Below are positions 5,409-13,022 of a DNA stretch of 13,298 nt, piece after piece. A program made the translations under genes and the position numbers. Each line of letters begins with the position of its first letter. Within the stretch, counting starts at the first letter, position 1. Origin of the DNA: Lachnospiraceae bacterium UBA3711 (GTDB lineage: Bacteria > Bacillota > Clostridia > Lachnospirales > Lachnospiraceae). The notes below the pieces were generated by a model. The model saw only the letters and a program-made list of their open reading frames with translations. It did not search any database and was not told the DNA's origin. The DNA lies in the NCBI GenBank assembly GCA_002371345.1, contig DFHY01000050.1, positions 1 through 13,298 of the forward strand, written 5' to 3'.

Positions 5409-6395
5409 CTAAGCCGCCCTTTCGAGCGCCTCCTCCATCCTCTCGATAACATCAGTGCGGACCTCTCCCCTCGCGAGCCCTGTTATCAGGTCGGCGATGT
5501 CGAGAATATTCTCTCTCAGTGAGGCGCACAGCTCATCCATCTCGGAAGCTCCAAGGTCTTCCGCGTCTGCCACAAAACCGCTGCCCACACCCGAAGAGCC
5601 GCCTGACCAGACGCCCGCTCCGGGCCATTTGATGTACTTGATGTAATGATACTTCCCGGGCCATCCCGAATAACAGTATCCGTTCCATGTGTAATAGGCT
5701 TCTCTGCGGTGCGGCCATTGCGCCAGGCCGCCCTCGAACACCGTGAATCCATTTTCATCATGCGAGATTATGATCTGGCTGTGCCCCCATCCGTCATCGG
5801 CATGAAGATACGGCGCGTCACAGATTCTCAGCACAGCCCCGGCACTTGCGGCGCTCACGTACGCTTTCAGATGCTCCGGCGTCAATGTCAGCTCCTCATC
5901 CGGCAGATTACGCAGCATGTTTTCAGAGTCGTTGAACACATTCAGGAAATTGTGGCCCCATATCTTCGCGTACATGTTGTTCGCGTAGGTCCAGCATTGA
6001 TAATGCTCCGACGGAAAATCAGAGTTTCGCACATTTACGCCGTTAATCCTGTACAGATGGCCGATATTGACGGTCCTGCCTCCGTCGCCCGATCCGTACA
6101 GCGCTTCATCCTCGCTCCGGGCCTCCTCCAGTGTCTCTCCCTTCCTGGAGACCGTCTCCTGTCCCGTATCCTCGAACAGTCCCGCCGTATCATTCTGCGC
6201 CGGCGCCTCCTGACTTAACTGAATGTCCTCAGAATATGCTTCGCCGCTCTGATCCGTCATGACTTCTGTGTCGCTTCCTGCCTCCACGACGATCTCATCC
6301 GCACATGGCATCTCCGGCGTCTTAAACTGAATTAAAATGGCCGCGAAGCCAAACATGCACAGCGACGCGGCCCTTATCTTTGCAGATCCCCTCAT
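5409..6395 (-). CDS. Exported papain-fold (CHAP/NlpC-like) putative cysteine peptidase
   Basis: A 328-residue protein. Residues 1-32 look like a signal peptide or anchor (basic start, hydrophobic core SLCMFGFAAILI). Residues 33-105 are an acidic, Ser/Thr/Glu-rich linker. Residues about 125-258 look like a papain-type fold: a cysteine at the start of a helix (C134 in HYQCWTYANNMY), then GHSQIII with H205, then TVFEGG (E221) and a Trp/Tyr-rich tail. This Cys, His, polar order is typical of CHAP and NlpC/P60 peptidoglycan amidases or peptidases. I cannot assign it to a named family, so catalysis is inferred. A Gly/Ser stretch and a helical acidic C-terminus (275-328) follow. The SD is weak (AGGA ten bases before the ATG). 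It sits 101 bp below the flavin reductase gene with no terminator between, so cotranscription is plausible. Confidence 0.75.
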   Translation of the reverse strand: MRGSAKIRAASLCMFGFAAILIQFKTPEMPCADEIVVEAGSDTEVMTDQSGEAYSEDIQLSQEAPAQNDTAGLFEDTGQETVSRKGETLEEARSEDEALYGSGDGGRTVNIGHLYRINGVNVRNSDFPSEHYQCWTYANNMYAKIWGHNFLNVFNDSENMLRNLPDEELTLTPEHLKAYVSAASAGAVLRICDAPYLHADDGWGHSQIIISHDENGFTVFEGGLAQWPHRREAYYTWNGYCYSGWPGKYHYIKYIKWPGAGVWSGGSSGVGSGFVADAEDLGASEMDELCASLRENILDIADLITGLARGEVRTDVIERMEEALERAA

Positions 6396-6496
6396 CTTTG
6401 TCTTATCCTGTTTATTCTTACCCTGGCTTTTCCTGATGTTTTCCTTGTCGCCGTCTGCCCCTAAAGCTTCTTCTCACCGCGCCATTATCCCTCAGT

Positions 6497-7093
6497 TTAT
6501 CTCCGCCTTCGCCCGGCATTTTTCTTCTTCACGCTGAATCCGAAGGATCCCAGCTTCTGCCCGAGCTCGAAGTACTCGCCGTGAGAATAGGCTGTAAGCT
6601 CCATCCTGCCAAGATCATATCTGCCATTCTCGTCCAGCCCTTCGGGATCAACCTGTACGCCGACGACACGGGCTATAAACATATCGTGTGATCCCAGCGG
6701 AATCTTCTGCTCCACTCTGCAGGCTATATTTACGGGACTCTCCCCGATCAGCGGAGCGTATTTCATGCCTTCAGCGGGGCGAGCCTCCAGTCCGCACGAA
6801 GCAAACTTGTCGACGTCTCTTCCGGACTTCACTCCGCACCAGTCGCACACAGCCACAAGTTCCCTCGTCACAAGGTTTATCACAAACTCGCCGCTGCGTT
6901 CAATAATATCATGCGAATAACGCTCCGGACGCACTGAGATCGATACCATCGGCGGATCCGAACACACAGTCCCGGCCCATGCCACTGTGATTATATTCGG
7001 CCTCTCCTCCTCCGCGGCACAACTGACCATGACCGCCGGAAGAGGATACAGCATATTTCCGGGGCGCCATATCGCTTTTTCCCTTTTCTTCAT
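6497..7093 (-). CDS. Flavin reductase-like (flavoredoxin family) FMN-binding protein
   Basis: A 198-residue protein with the flavin reductase-like split-barrel domain over nearly its whole length. Family hallmarks include the N-terminal WRPGNMLYPLPAVMVSCA, NIITVAWAG at about 34-42, the PPMVSISVRPERYSHDIIE block and FVINL. These proteins bind FMN and act as flavin:NAD(P)H reductases or, in anaerobes, as flavoredoxin-like electron carriers. The cytoplasmic partner is unknown. In-frame ATGs occur at 7162 and 7117. The ATG at 7093 is preferred because GGAG lies six bases upstream and MKKREKAIWRPGNM fits the family start, whereas the 7162 ATG abuts its GAAGG with no spacing. The gene follows the pyrophosphatase gene in the same direction (117 bp). 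A basic tail (KKKNAGRRRR) ends the protein. Confidence 0.88.
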   Translation of the reverse strand: MKKREKAIWRPGNMLYPLPAVMVSCAAEEERPNIITVAWAGTVCSDPPMVSISVRPERYSHDIIERSGEFVINLVTRELVAVCDWCGVKSGRDVDKFASCGLEARPAEGMKYAPLIGESPVNIACRVEQKIPLGSHDMFIARVVGVQVDPEGLDENGRYDLGRMELTAYSHGEYFELGQKLGSFGFSVKKKNAGRRRR

Positions 7094-7210
7094 GTCAATC
7101 TCCACACTAATCTCCATTTCGCCGTCGTTCCGCCGGCGGCACACATAGTCGTGAAAGATCATCCTTCACATTACCTCACCATAGACTGTTTCCGCGTCAA
7201 AGTTATCAGG

Positions 7211-8881
7211 TTACACATCCTGATCTCTGTTCAGTGCGTCCATGATTAGCGGCACAACCTGCTTCTTCCTTGACACGACGCTCTTCATCTTGGCCTCGTT
7301 ATCCTTAACCTCGACTCCGAAGGCATTCTTGACCAGGTCCCCTGCTGACTTCCCATAGCAGAGCATGAGCGTATCCTCGTCAATGATGTTCGTCAGCATA
7401 AAGAAGGCAAGATCCAGTCCCTTGTCCGTATACTGCTTCTCGAGGAACGGCTTCATGCGGACTGCGATCTCATCGAGCTCCGGCTGGCTCATAGACGTAA
7501 CCTGCCCTATGCCGATGATGAGCCCGTTGTTGTCAAATGTCTTGAAATCGTTATAGAAAATCTCCTCCGCTGTCTTGTCGCGCAGCATTGATCCTGCAGC
7601 GAACATAGCTTTCGCGTGCTCCTGGGGATCGATCTTCGCGATTCCGGCAAGCTCTTTAGCCGCCTGCCTGTCAAGAATGGTACACGTCGGAGAGCGGAAC
7701 ACAAGCGTATCCGAGAGAATAGCACTGCACAGAAGGCCGGCGATATTCTCCGGGATCTCAACATTCTTCTCGTGGAACATCTGCCAGACAATTGTTGCCG
7801 TACATCCCACAGGCTCATTTCTGAAGAAGACAGGATTGACCGTCTCCAGAGATCCAAGTCTGTGGTGGTCAATGACCTCCAGTATCTCAGCGTTCTCCAC
7901 GTTGTCCACCGCCTGCGAGACCTCGTTGTGGTCAACAAGGATCAGTTCCCTCTTGTGGACACCCATCAGGTTCCTGCGCGAGATCGTCCCTATATAACGC
8001 CCCTGCTTGTCAATGATCGGAAAGTCACGGTAGCGCTTCTTCAGCATCGATTCCTGGATCTCATCGGTGTAATCGTTCAGTCCGAATGTCATAAGATCGT
8101 CGGACTTCATGAAGAAATCAATCGGCATACACTGGTTGATGAGACGCGCCACGGTATAGGTGTCAAGCTTTGTCACTATGACAGTGGTTCCGTGCTCCCT
8201 CGCCATATGCTGGATAGTCCTTGAGACAGGCGCTCCGAGGCACACTATGATACAGCCGGCCCCGGCCAGAATAGCCATCAGCTGGGATTCATAACGGTTT
8301 CCAAGGATAACGCAGTCATGCGGTTCGATGTAATTCTCCATGACGTCAGGATTCGCCGCCGCTATGATTACCTTGCCCTTGTCAAGCGCGGCGTCGGCGT
8401 CCCCGACTACCATCTCCGCCTCCAGAGTCTTCAGGATGTTGCGGTACGGCGTCTTCGCCACGGACACAATCGCGGAATCATTTTCATCCATATACGACTT
8501 GGCGATATCATTCGTCGTGACAAGCCCCTTCAGCTGATTCCCGGAATCAGTGATGGCGAGCGTGAACACGTTCTGATTCTTCATGAATTCCCACGCGTCC
8601 TTCACGGATATCTTTCCATCTACGCCCGGAGTCTTCCTGATCTCCATATCTTTAACCCGCGTCCCGATATTCTCCAGGTATCTGGGCTGGCGGAAATGAA
8701 AGCAGTCCAGTACATACTGGGTCTCGGCCGACACGGCCCCCGCCCTGCACGGAACATATTTCTTGTTCCCATCATCCCCCTGAATCTTATTCTTCAGATA
8801 CGCATAAGAAATCGCGGAACAGATGGAATCAGTATCCGGATTCTTATGTCCGACAACACATACAGTCTTCTTGTCTGCCAT
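7211..8881 (-). CDS. ppaC: Mn-dependent inorganic pyrophosphatase with CBS and DRTGG domains
   Basis: A 556-residue family II (DHH) pyrophosphatase that hydrolyses PPi to two phosphates, pulling biosynthetic reactions forward. The N-terminal DHH part carries metal ligands in GHKNPDTDS (H12, D16, D18). Residues about 75-300 are a regulatory insert: CBS (VFTLAITDSGNQLKGLVTTNDI), DRTGG-like (CVILGNRYESQLMAILAGAGC) and a second CBS (RDFPIIDKQGRYIGTISRRNLMG). Then come VDHNE, the signature DHH (VIDHHRLG) and the DHHA2 domain with substrate-binding SRKKQ near the C-terminus. This long form occurs in Clostridia and is typically inhibited by AMP/ADP and activated by diadenosine polyphosphates or ATP through the CBS domains. 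ATGs occur at 8887 and 8881; GGAGG (8888-8892) is adjacent to the first but six bases from the second, so 8881 is chosen. Confidence 0.96.
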   Translation of the reverse strand: MADKKTVCVVGHKNPDTDSICSAISYAYLKNKIQGDDGNKKYVPCRAGAVSAETQYVLDCFHFRQPRYLENIGTRVKDMEIRKTPGVDGKISVKDAWEFMKNQNVFTLAITDSGNQLKGLVTTNDIAKSYMDENDSAIVSVAKTPYRNILKTLEAEMVVGDADAALDKGKVIIAAANPDVMENYIEPHDCVILGNRYESQLMAILAGAGCIIVCLGAPVSRTIQHMAREHGTTVIVTKLDTYTVARLINQCMPIDFFMKSDDLMTFGLNDYTDEIQESMLKKRYRDFPIIDKQGRYIGTISRRNLMGVHKRELILVDHNEVSQAVDNVENAEILEVIDHHRLGSLETVNPVFFRNEPVGCTATIVWQMFHEKNVEIPENIAGLLCSAILSDTLVFRSPTCTILDRQAAKELAGIAKIDPQEHAKAMFAAGSMLRDKTAEEIFYNDFKTFDNNGLIIGIGQVTSMSQPELDEIAVRMKPFLEKQYTDKGLDLAFFMLTNIIDEDTLMLCYGKSAGDLVKNAFGVEVKDNEAKMKSVVSRKKQVVPLIMDALNRDQDV

Positions 8882-8904
8882 GATCATCCTCCATCGCTGT
8901 AATC

Positions 8905-8910
8905 ATTATA
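8905..8910 (-). promoter_or_regulatory. Pyrophosphatase promoter, -10 element
   Basis: A consensus TATAAT on the minus strand, in a very AT-rich stretch, places the start near 8898 and gives a leader of about 17 nt. The -35 is poor (TTTAAC at 8926-8931, with 15-bp spacing). Another TATAAT on the plus strand at 8912-8917 lacks a partner. Confidence 0.5.
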
Positions 8911-8942
8911 CTATAATATAACAGTGTTAAACCGAAAAGTCG

Positions 8943-8972
8943 TTGGTATATCCACTTCTTACGTGCTATGAT
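8943..8972 (+). promoter_or_regulatory. Candidate promoter for the exported serine hydrolase
   Basis: TTGGTA (8943-8948), an 18-bp spacer and TATGAT (8967-8972). The predicted start of transcription falls at about 8979-8980, on the ATG at 8980. This would give a leaderless message and fits the absence of any SD sequence. The match is moderate, so this is a hypothesis. Confidence 0.35.
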
Positions 8973-8979
8973 AAATGAC

Positions 8980-10272
8980 ATGAAGAGACATTTTCAAGTA
9001 ATTATGCATACCGCGCTCTGCCTGTCCCTGATGCCGGCACAGGTCTGCCTGGCTGTTCCGGATACTCCGATTGATACCGCTCAGGCTGTCATAGAAGAGG
9101 TTCGCGAAGCGGCTAGACGTATGGACGAGGAGATACGCCGACGGCAGTCTCAGATTGAGCAGATGAATGAAGTGATGGATTCCCAGCAGAAGGCTCTGGA
9201 CGCGCAGGCTGACTCTCATGAAGCCCGTTCCGCCGATGATGTTCCGGCACAAGCTCTTCTTCCCGGCGATACTGAAAGCCTGACTGATACAGAGCAGGTT
9301 TTATCTCAGACAGAATCGGAAGCCTATACCGAGACGGAGTCCGAATTCACCGATGAAACCGAGACGGAGTTTCAGCCTGTCGAGATGGGTGAATCCCTCC
9401 CCGACACCGACAGCCGGCTTCCTGACGTAATCTACGCCGCTCCCGAAGAAGGCAGTCTCAACGAGGCGCGGATCAGTCTGTATGACTACCGTATGCTCAG
9501 GGAATACCCCATATACGATCTTCCCAGAGATCTCCGCATCCTTCAGCGGCAGCTGATGGAGCAGACAGGCGGGTATGACGGAACCTGGTCTGTCTACGTA
9601 CAGAATCTGAACACCGGGCAGGAGATCATCCTAAACGACAGCTCCCTGCGCTCGGCGAGCGTCATGAAGCTCTTTATCATGGGCGCCGTGTACGAGGCGT
9701 TCGACCGCGGAAGACTGCCCCGCAATGAGGACAATGTATACCTGCTTCGGAGCATGATCACCAATTCCAGCAATGAGTCCTCCAATCGGCTGCTCACCCT
9801 CCTGGGTGACGGAGACATTGCCGCCGGCGTCGCGCGCGTAAATGATTTCATCCGGCTGAGAGGGTTCTCTGACGGTACAATCGAATACAACGGTTTTGAG
9901 GATCCGAATGCATCCCTCGATCCTGACCATCCGAATGTCATTGCCGCAAAGGATGTAGGACTGCTGCTGAGCAGAATATACCATCGCTCGTTCATTTCCA
10001 GAAGAGTCTGCAATGAGATCGAGCAGATGCTGCTCGACCAGGCGACCCGGTACAAGATTCCTCGCGGGCTGCCTGAGGGAGTCGAGTGCGGCAACAAATC
10101 AGGCGAGACAGACACGATCGCCAACGACGCGGCCTTTGTGTACGGGCCGACGAGCGATTATATCCTTGTCATACTGTCAAATGACTGGAGCAGCGAGGAT
10201 ACCGCGAACGCCCAGATCGCTGAATTGTCGAAGACGGTATATGAGTTCTTCGAGTCCGGTTCCAGCGGCTGA
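8980..10272 (+). CDS. Exported beta-lactamase/penicillin-binding fold serine hydrolase
   Basis: A 430-residue protein. MKRHFQVIMHTALCLSLMPA is a signal peptide, cleaved after a CLA-like site. A charged helix of about 50 residues follows (EEVREAARRMDEEIRRRQ), predicted coiled coil, then a Thr/Glu-rich linker. The C-terminal half matches class A beta-lactamase-like serine hydrolases: SVMK (S at codon 9658, residue 227), SSN in place of SDN (codon 9766, residue 263) and KSG (codon 10096, residue 373). No ExxLN omega-loop motif with the general-base Glu of class A enzymes is visible between SSN and KSG, so a D,D-peptidase-like or cell-wall role is more likely than drug hydrolysis. An ATG at 8968 is also in frame, but it overlaps the candidate -10; neither start has an SD. 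Divergent from the pyrophosphatase gene, about 100 bp away. Confidence 0.85.
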   Translation: MKRHFQVIMHTALCLSLMPAQVCLAVPDTPIDTAQAVIEEVREAARRMDEEIRRRQSQIEQMNEVMDSQQKALDAQADSHEARSADDVPAQALLPGDTESLTDTEQVLSQTESEAYTETESEFTDETETEFQPVEMGESLPDTDSRLPDVIYAAPEEGSLNEARISLYDYRMLREYPIYDLPRDLRILQRQLMEQTGGYDGTWSVYVQNLNTGQEIILNDSSLRSASVMKLFIMGAVYEAFDRGRLPRNEDNVYLLRSMITNSSNESSNRLLTLLGDGDIAAGVARVNDFIRLRGFSDGTIEYNGFEDPNASLDPDHPNVIAAKDVGLLLSRIYHRSFISRRVCNEIEQMLLDQATRYKIPRGLPEGVECGNKSGETDTIANDAAFVYGPTSDYILVILSNDWSSEDTANAQIAELSKTVYEFFESGSSG

Positions 10273-10280
10273 TGCACCGT

Positions 10281-10300
10281 GCCGACGGTTCCGGCTTTTT
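10281..10300 (+). terminator. Weak intrinsic terminator after the serine hydrolase
   Basis: A short GCCG/CGGC stem with a 7-nt loop is followed by TTTTT, starting eight bases past the stop codon. The stem is only 4 bp, so termination may be partial. Confidence 0.35.
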
Positions 10301-10330
10301 GCACTGGTATCCGGTATACCTAATATCTGG

Positions 10331-10364
10331 CTCTTATTAAGAGATCAGGTCAGATATAACCTGA
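10331..10364 (+). promoter_or_regulatory. Paired inverted repeats upstream of the 88-residue gene
   Basis: CTCTTA-T-TAAGAG (10331-10343) is followed at once by TCAGGT-N8-ACCTGA (10345-10364). The second encloses a TATAAC (10355-10360), and another TATAAC lies at 10372-10377. No acceptable -35 accompanies either. The arrangement could be an operator overlapping a promoter; function is not shown. Confidence 0.3.
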
Positions 10365-10386
10365 CGTTTACTATAACTCTCCGCAG

Positions 10387-10427
10387 GGGGCGCGCACGCA
10401 TTTACTATGGAAATGTGCTGCCGCCCC
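10387..10427 (+). other. Leader hairpin before the 88-residue gene
   Basis: GGGGCG (10387-10392) pairs with CGCCCC (10422-10427) and CATTT (10399-10403) with AAATG (10411-10415), with further interrupted pairing between. It ends 13 nt before the GGAG of the next gene. It may be an RNA control structure or simply a leftover terminator-like stem; no T-run follows. Confidence 0.35.
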
Positions 10428-10450
10428 AAGGCGAAAGGATGGAGATCTAC

Positions 10451-10717
10451 ATGAGAATCTGGGCTATAGAATGGAAAGACAATCACATGCTCCGTGATCA
10501 TATGGTGACTGACCTCACGGATGATACGCGGACTCACAAGGTCTTTCATGCGCTGGATGAGGTGTGCGGCGTTATGGATCTGCCTCACCCGCAGTGGCTC
10601 GAATCCACCATAAGAGAGTTTAAGCGGCACTCAAGGTGCCGCTTTACACAGGACTGTTTTGTTGGCGAGGACATCCCCTTCGATTATCTTGAACTCAGAG
10701 TGCTTGAGGAAGATTAG
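10451..10717 (+). CDS. Conserved 88-residue protein of unknown function
   Basis: A small cytoplasmic protein without signal peptide or membrane segment. It is rich in charged and aromatic residues: it opens MRIWAIEWKDNHML, has a central DDTRTHKVFHALDEVC segment and ends with FDYLELRVLEED. The style resembles small uncharacterised proteins that recur in Lachnospiraceae, but I cannot name a family or function. The ATG at 10451 is chosen because GGAG (10441-10444) lies six bases upstream; the in-frame ATG at 10439 has AAGG directly against it. The frame stays open upstream into the serine hydrolase gene, but that part is a shadow reading. The gene follows the serine hydrolase by 178 bp on the same strand. 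A perfect 9-bp inverted repeat lies inside it (10622-10630/10636-10644). Confidence 0.8.
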   Translation: MRIWAIEWKDNHMLRDHMVTDLTDDTRTHKVFHALDEVCGVMDLPHPQWLESTIREFKRHSRCRFTQDCFVGEDIPFDYLELRVLEED

Positions 10718-10815
10718 CGCACTGATGCTGGCATCTCCACAGTTCGATTCCAATATAAGACGAAGTGCTTCCCCTATTCAAACGCCAGTCCTTATGTAAT
10801 ATCGGAAATCAATAT

Positions 10816-11817
10816 TTATCGGCCGGTAGTCCCCCTCATGATTAGTTCCCCCGGAATCACCGTTGTGTGCGGGATCTCTTCTTTTTCAAATATCTTCATC
10901 AGCATGTCAACTACACTGCCGCACATATCTCTCAGGTGATTATCCACGCTCGTAAGCTCCGGCGTGCAGCATTGCGCCAGATATGAATTGTTGTACCCGA
11001 TGATGCTGATATCCTCCGGAATCCTGATTCCTGTCTCCAGAGCGTACTTCACAGCGCCGACCGCCAGCTCGTCATCCGCGGCCATCACCAGGTCAAATAC
11101 ACCGTGATTCTGCCGCAGAGCCTTCAGGCACTCCGCCGCCTCGCGCGCATTTCTGCCGCTCAGACAGCACATCCTTTCCGAAAACGGAATCCCCGCGTCC
11201 TCGATCGCGCTGATGAATCCGGCTTTCTTCCGTCCGGCGCTCATGGTATCAGCCCGGTACAGAAACAGCGGCGATCTGCAGCCGGTGCCAAGGGCGTACG
11301 ACACAGCATGCTTCACCGCCTTGTAGTCGTCGCTCATGCAGCCGTAGATATTCTCTCCGTTCAGGATACCGTTCAGAAACAGGATCGGAACCTGCTGTGC
11401 CGCCTGGTACAGATACCGGTTCTCCTCCTCGGTCTTCTCGACAAATGAAGATCCGATCAGAATGACCGCATCCACCTTTCTCGCCAGCAGCTGGCTGAGG
11501 CGTCTCTGCTTATCCTCAGGATCCGGCCCGGTACAGCACAGAAGCATCTCATAATCACGGCCTCTGAGCCCCGCCTCAAGGTAATTAATGGCCGCGCCCA
11601 TATAAGGGTCGGAGGCGTCCTGGCACATGAGGCCTACCGTCTTCATGGTATTCAGCATGAGCCCGCGCGCAAATACATTCGGCTTATAGTCTTCTTCCTC
11701 GACAGCCTCGAGGACACGCTGGCGGGTGGCCTCGCTGACCCTCGCGCTGTTGTTCAGGACACGCGAAACAGTCGCGATCGAGACCCCCGCCTTCTTTGCG
11801 ATATCGTAAATATTCAT
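10816..11817 (-). CDS. LacI-family transcriptional regulator
   Basis: A 333-residue repressor of normal LacI/GalR length. Residues 2-48 are the helix-turn-helix and hinge (IYDIAKKAGVSIATVSRVLN, then VSEATRQRVLEAV and YKPN). Residues about 60-330 form the periplasmic-binding-protein-like effector domain, with typical VGLM, VDAVILIGS, VPILFLNG and PEDISIIGYNNSYLAQCCTPELTSV segments. The ATG overlaps the last base of the deoD stop codon (TAATG at 11817), and there is no good SD, so translation is probably coupled to deoD. This pairing suggests it controls nucleoside or purine salvage, perhaps including its own operon. The effector ligand is unknown. No clear terminator is seen in the 98 bp separating it from the convergent 88-residue gene. 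Confidence 0.94.
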   Translation of the reverse strand: MNIYDIAKKAGVSIATVSRVLNNSARVSEATRQRVLEAVEEEDYKPNVFARGLMLNTMKTVGLMCQDASDPYMGAAINYLEAGLRGRDYEMLLCCTGPDPEDKQRRLSQLLARKVDAVILIGSSFVEKTEEENRYLYQAAQQVPILFLNGILNGENIYGCMSDDYKAVKHAVSYALGTGCRSPLFLYRADTMSAGRKKAGFISAIEDAGIPFSERMCCLSGRNAREAAECLKALRQNHGVFDLVMAADDELAVGAVKYALETGIRIPEDISIIGYNNSYLAQCCTPELTSVDNHLRDMCGSVVDMLMKIFEKEEIPHTTVIPGELIMRGTTGR

Positions 11818-12554
11818 TATGAACCGGCGCGTACTGCCGTCTTGAGCGCAACCTCCATCATCTCATGGAAGCTCTCGCGGACCAGCTTCGGATCAAGATG
11901 TTCTCCCGTAAATACATGATCCGACACCTGGAACATGGCGAGCGCTTTCTTGTGAAGGCGCATGGCGGTCAGATACAGTCCGGCCGACTCCATCTCAACC
12001 GCAAGAATGCCCAGATCCCTGGCCTTCTCATTTATCTTCGCGTCCGGGTTCGGATAATAGAAATAATCTGAAGAAAGCACAGATCCTACAGCGGTCTTTA
12101 CATTCATCTCATCCGCGATATCTGACGCGCACTTAAGGAGGTCCCATGTCGCGCAGGGCGCTACATGGCCCGGCATAGCCAGACAGTCTGAATAGGCGGA
12201 TGTACTGGAGGCGGTCATAGCCAGAAGCAGATCGCGGACCTTGATATCATCGCCGATTCCGCCTGCGCTGCCTATACGGATAATGGACTCCACTCCGAAG
12301 AAAGAATACAGCTCAGTAGCGTACAGGGTAATGGACGGAATGCCCATGCCGCTTCCCATGACCGACACTTCCTTACCCTCAAAGAGTCCTGTGTACCCGA
12401 GCATACCGCGCACATCATTAAAGAGAACCGGGTTCTCCAGATAATTCTCCGCGACGAACTTAGCGCGCAGCGGATCTCCCGGCATCAGAACGCATTTCGC
12501 GATATGTGTGCCGTCCTTAAGTTCAATGCACATAGATGGTGATACCTGTCCCAT
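11817..12554 (-). CDS. deoD: Purine nucleoside phosphorylase, DeoD type
   Basis: A 245-residue cytosolic enzyme that cleaves purine (deoxy)ribonucleosides with phosphate to the free base and (deoxy)ribose-1-phosphate. Active-site signatures are intact: MPGDPLRAK with phosphate ligands G26, D27 and R30; GSGMGIPSITLYATEL at 67-82; IRIGSAGG with R93; VEMES at 186-190, which binds ribose; and SDH at 211-213, whose D212 is the proton donor of hexameric bacterial enzymes. Length is close to the 235-240 usual for the family. The start at 12554 follows AAGGAGG eight bases upstream; the ATG at 12596 has no SD. It is the first gene of a two-gene unit with the LacI regulator. A CATGC/GCATG inverted repeat lies 77 bp upstream; no clear promoter hexamers are visible. 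Confidence 0.95.
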   Translation of the reverse strand: MGQVSPSMCIELKDGTHIAKCVLMPGDPLRAKFVAENYLENPVLFNDVRGMLGYTGLFEGKEVSVMGSGMGIPSITLYATELYSFFGVESIIRIGSAGGIGDDIKVRDLLLAMTASSTSAYSDCLAMPGHVAPCATWDLLKCASDIADEMNVKTAVGSVLSSDYFYYPNPDAKINEKARDLGILAVEMESAGLYLTAMRLHKKALAMFQVSDHVFTGEHLDPKLVRESFHEMMEVALKTAVRAGS

Positions 12555-12630
12555 AATTAGTTCCTCCTTGCTGTTATCTTTTTTGTATGTTCTCATTCTT
12601 ATCTGTCAGATATGCCGGCCAGTCTTGTTG

Positions 12631-12646
12631 CATGCTTGTACGCATG
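12631..12646. promoter_or_regulatory. Candidate operator upstream of deoD
   Basis: A 16-bp inverted repeat, CATGC-TTGTAC-GCATG, centred about 85 bp before the deoD start. Its size and position would suit the LacI-family protein encoded downstream, although it lacks the central CG typical of many LacI/GalR sites. Confidence 0.3.
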
Positions 12647-12687
12647 ATGTAAATAAACTTATACCTGCCGGACAGAAGGTTATACTC

Positions 12688-12933
12688 TTATATAGCCTGC
12701 TTCAATGCTTTCGAAAACTGGTCAGCACAGCTTGTTCCTCTGAACCCACAGGTATTGCCTTCCAGAATATCAGCTATCTCACCGGCCTTCTTCCCCTCAA
12801 CAAGCTTTGATATAGCCTTCAGGTTCCCATTGCAGCCGCTCTCAAAGCTTACATTGTGGATACATCCCTGATCATCCAGATCAAAATGTATCATTCGGGC
12901 GCACACGCCCTGCGGTTTATAATCATAATGCAT
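12688..12933 (-). CDS. TSCPD-domain protein, TIGR03905 family
   Basis: An 81-residue cytoplasmic protein with five cysteines (11, 24, 34, 62, 69) and a C-terminal GTSCADQ, the local form of the TSCPD motif found at the C-terminus of some vitamin B12-dependent ribonucleotide reductases. Free-standing copies of this length form an uncharacterised family (TIGR03905) common in Clostridia. The conserved cysteines suggest metal or Fe-S binding or redox activity, but no function is established. The ATG at 12933 has AAAGGA nine bases upstream; an alternative TTG two codons earlier is less likely. An extended -10 promoter lies at 12974-12982. The gene stands alone, 133 bp from deoD and in the same direction. 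Confidence 0.9.
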   Translation of the reverse strand: MHYDYKPQGVCARMIHFDLDDQGCIHNVSFESGCNGNLKAISKLVEGKKAGEIADILEGNTCGFRGTSCADQFSKALKQAI

Positions 12934-12973
12934 GCGCAAGATTCCTTTCTGTTAGAGTTTTTTATACCTTTCA

Positions 12974-12982
12974 TTTATACCA
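12974..12982 (-). promoter_or_regulatory. Extended -10 promoter of the TSCPD gene
   Basis: On the minus strand TGGTATAAA forms an extended -10 (TGnTATAAA) and predicts transcription from about 12967, a leader of about 34 nt. A second TATAAA lies at 12961-12966. No good -35 is seen, which an extended -10 can tolerate. Confidence 0.45.
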
Positions 12983-13022
12983 TATATCCTCTGTATTAGG
13001 ACATACAAAAACCTTATCTTAT

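Noticed and set aside
9594..10124. 176-codon minus-strand frame
   Set aside because: Antisense shadow of the serine hydrolase domain; Ser/Arg-rich and without an SD.
10013..10450. Upstream extension of the 88-residue gene in its own frame
   Set aside because: It overlaps the serine hydrolase in another frame and translates to Arg/Ser/Pro-rich nonsense; the SD supports a start at 10451.
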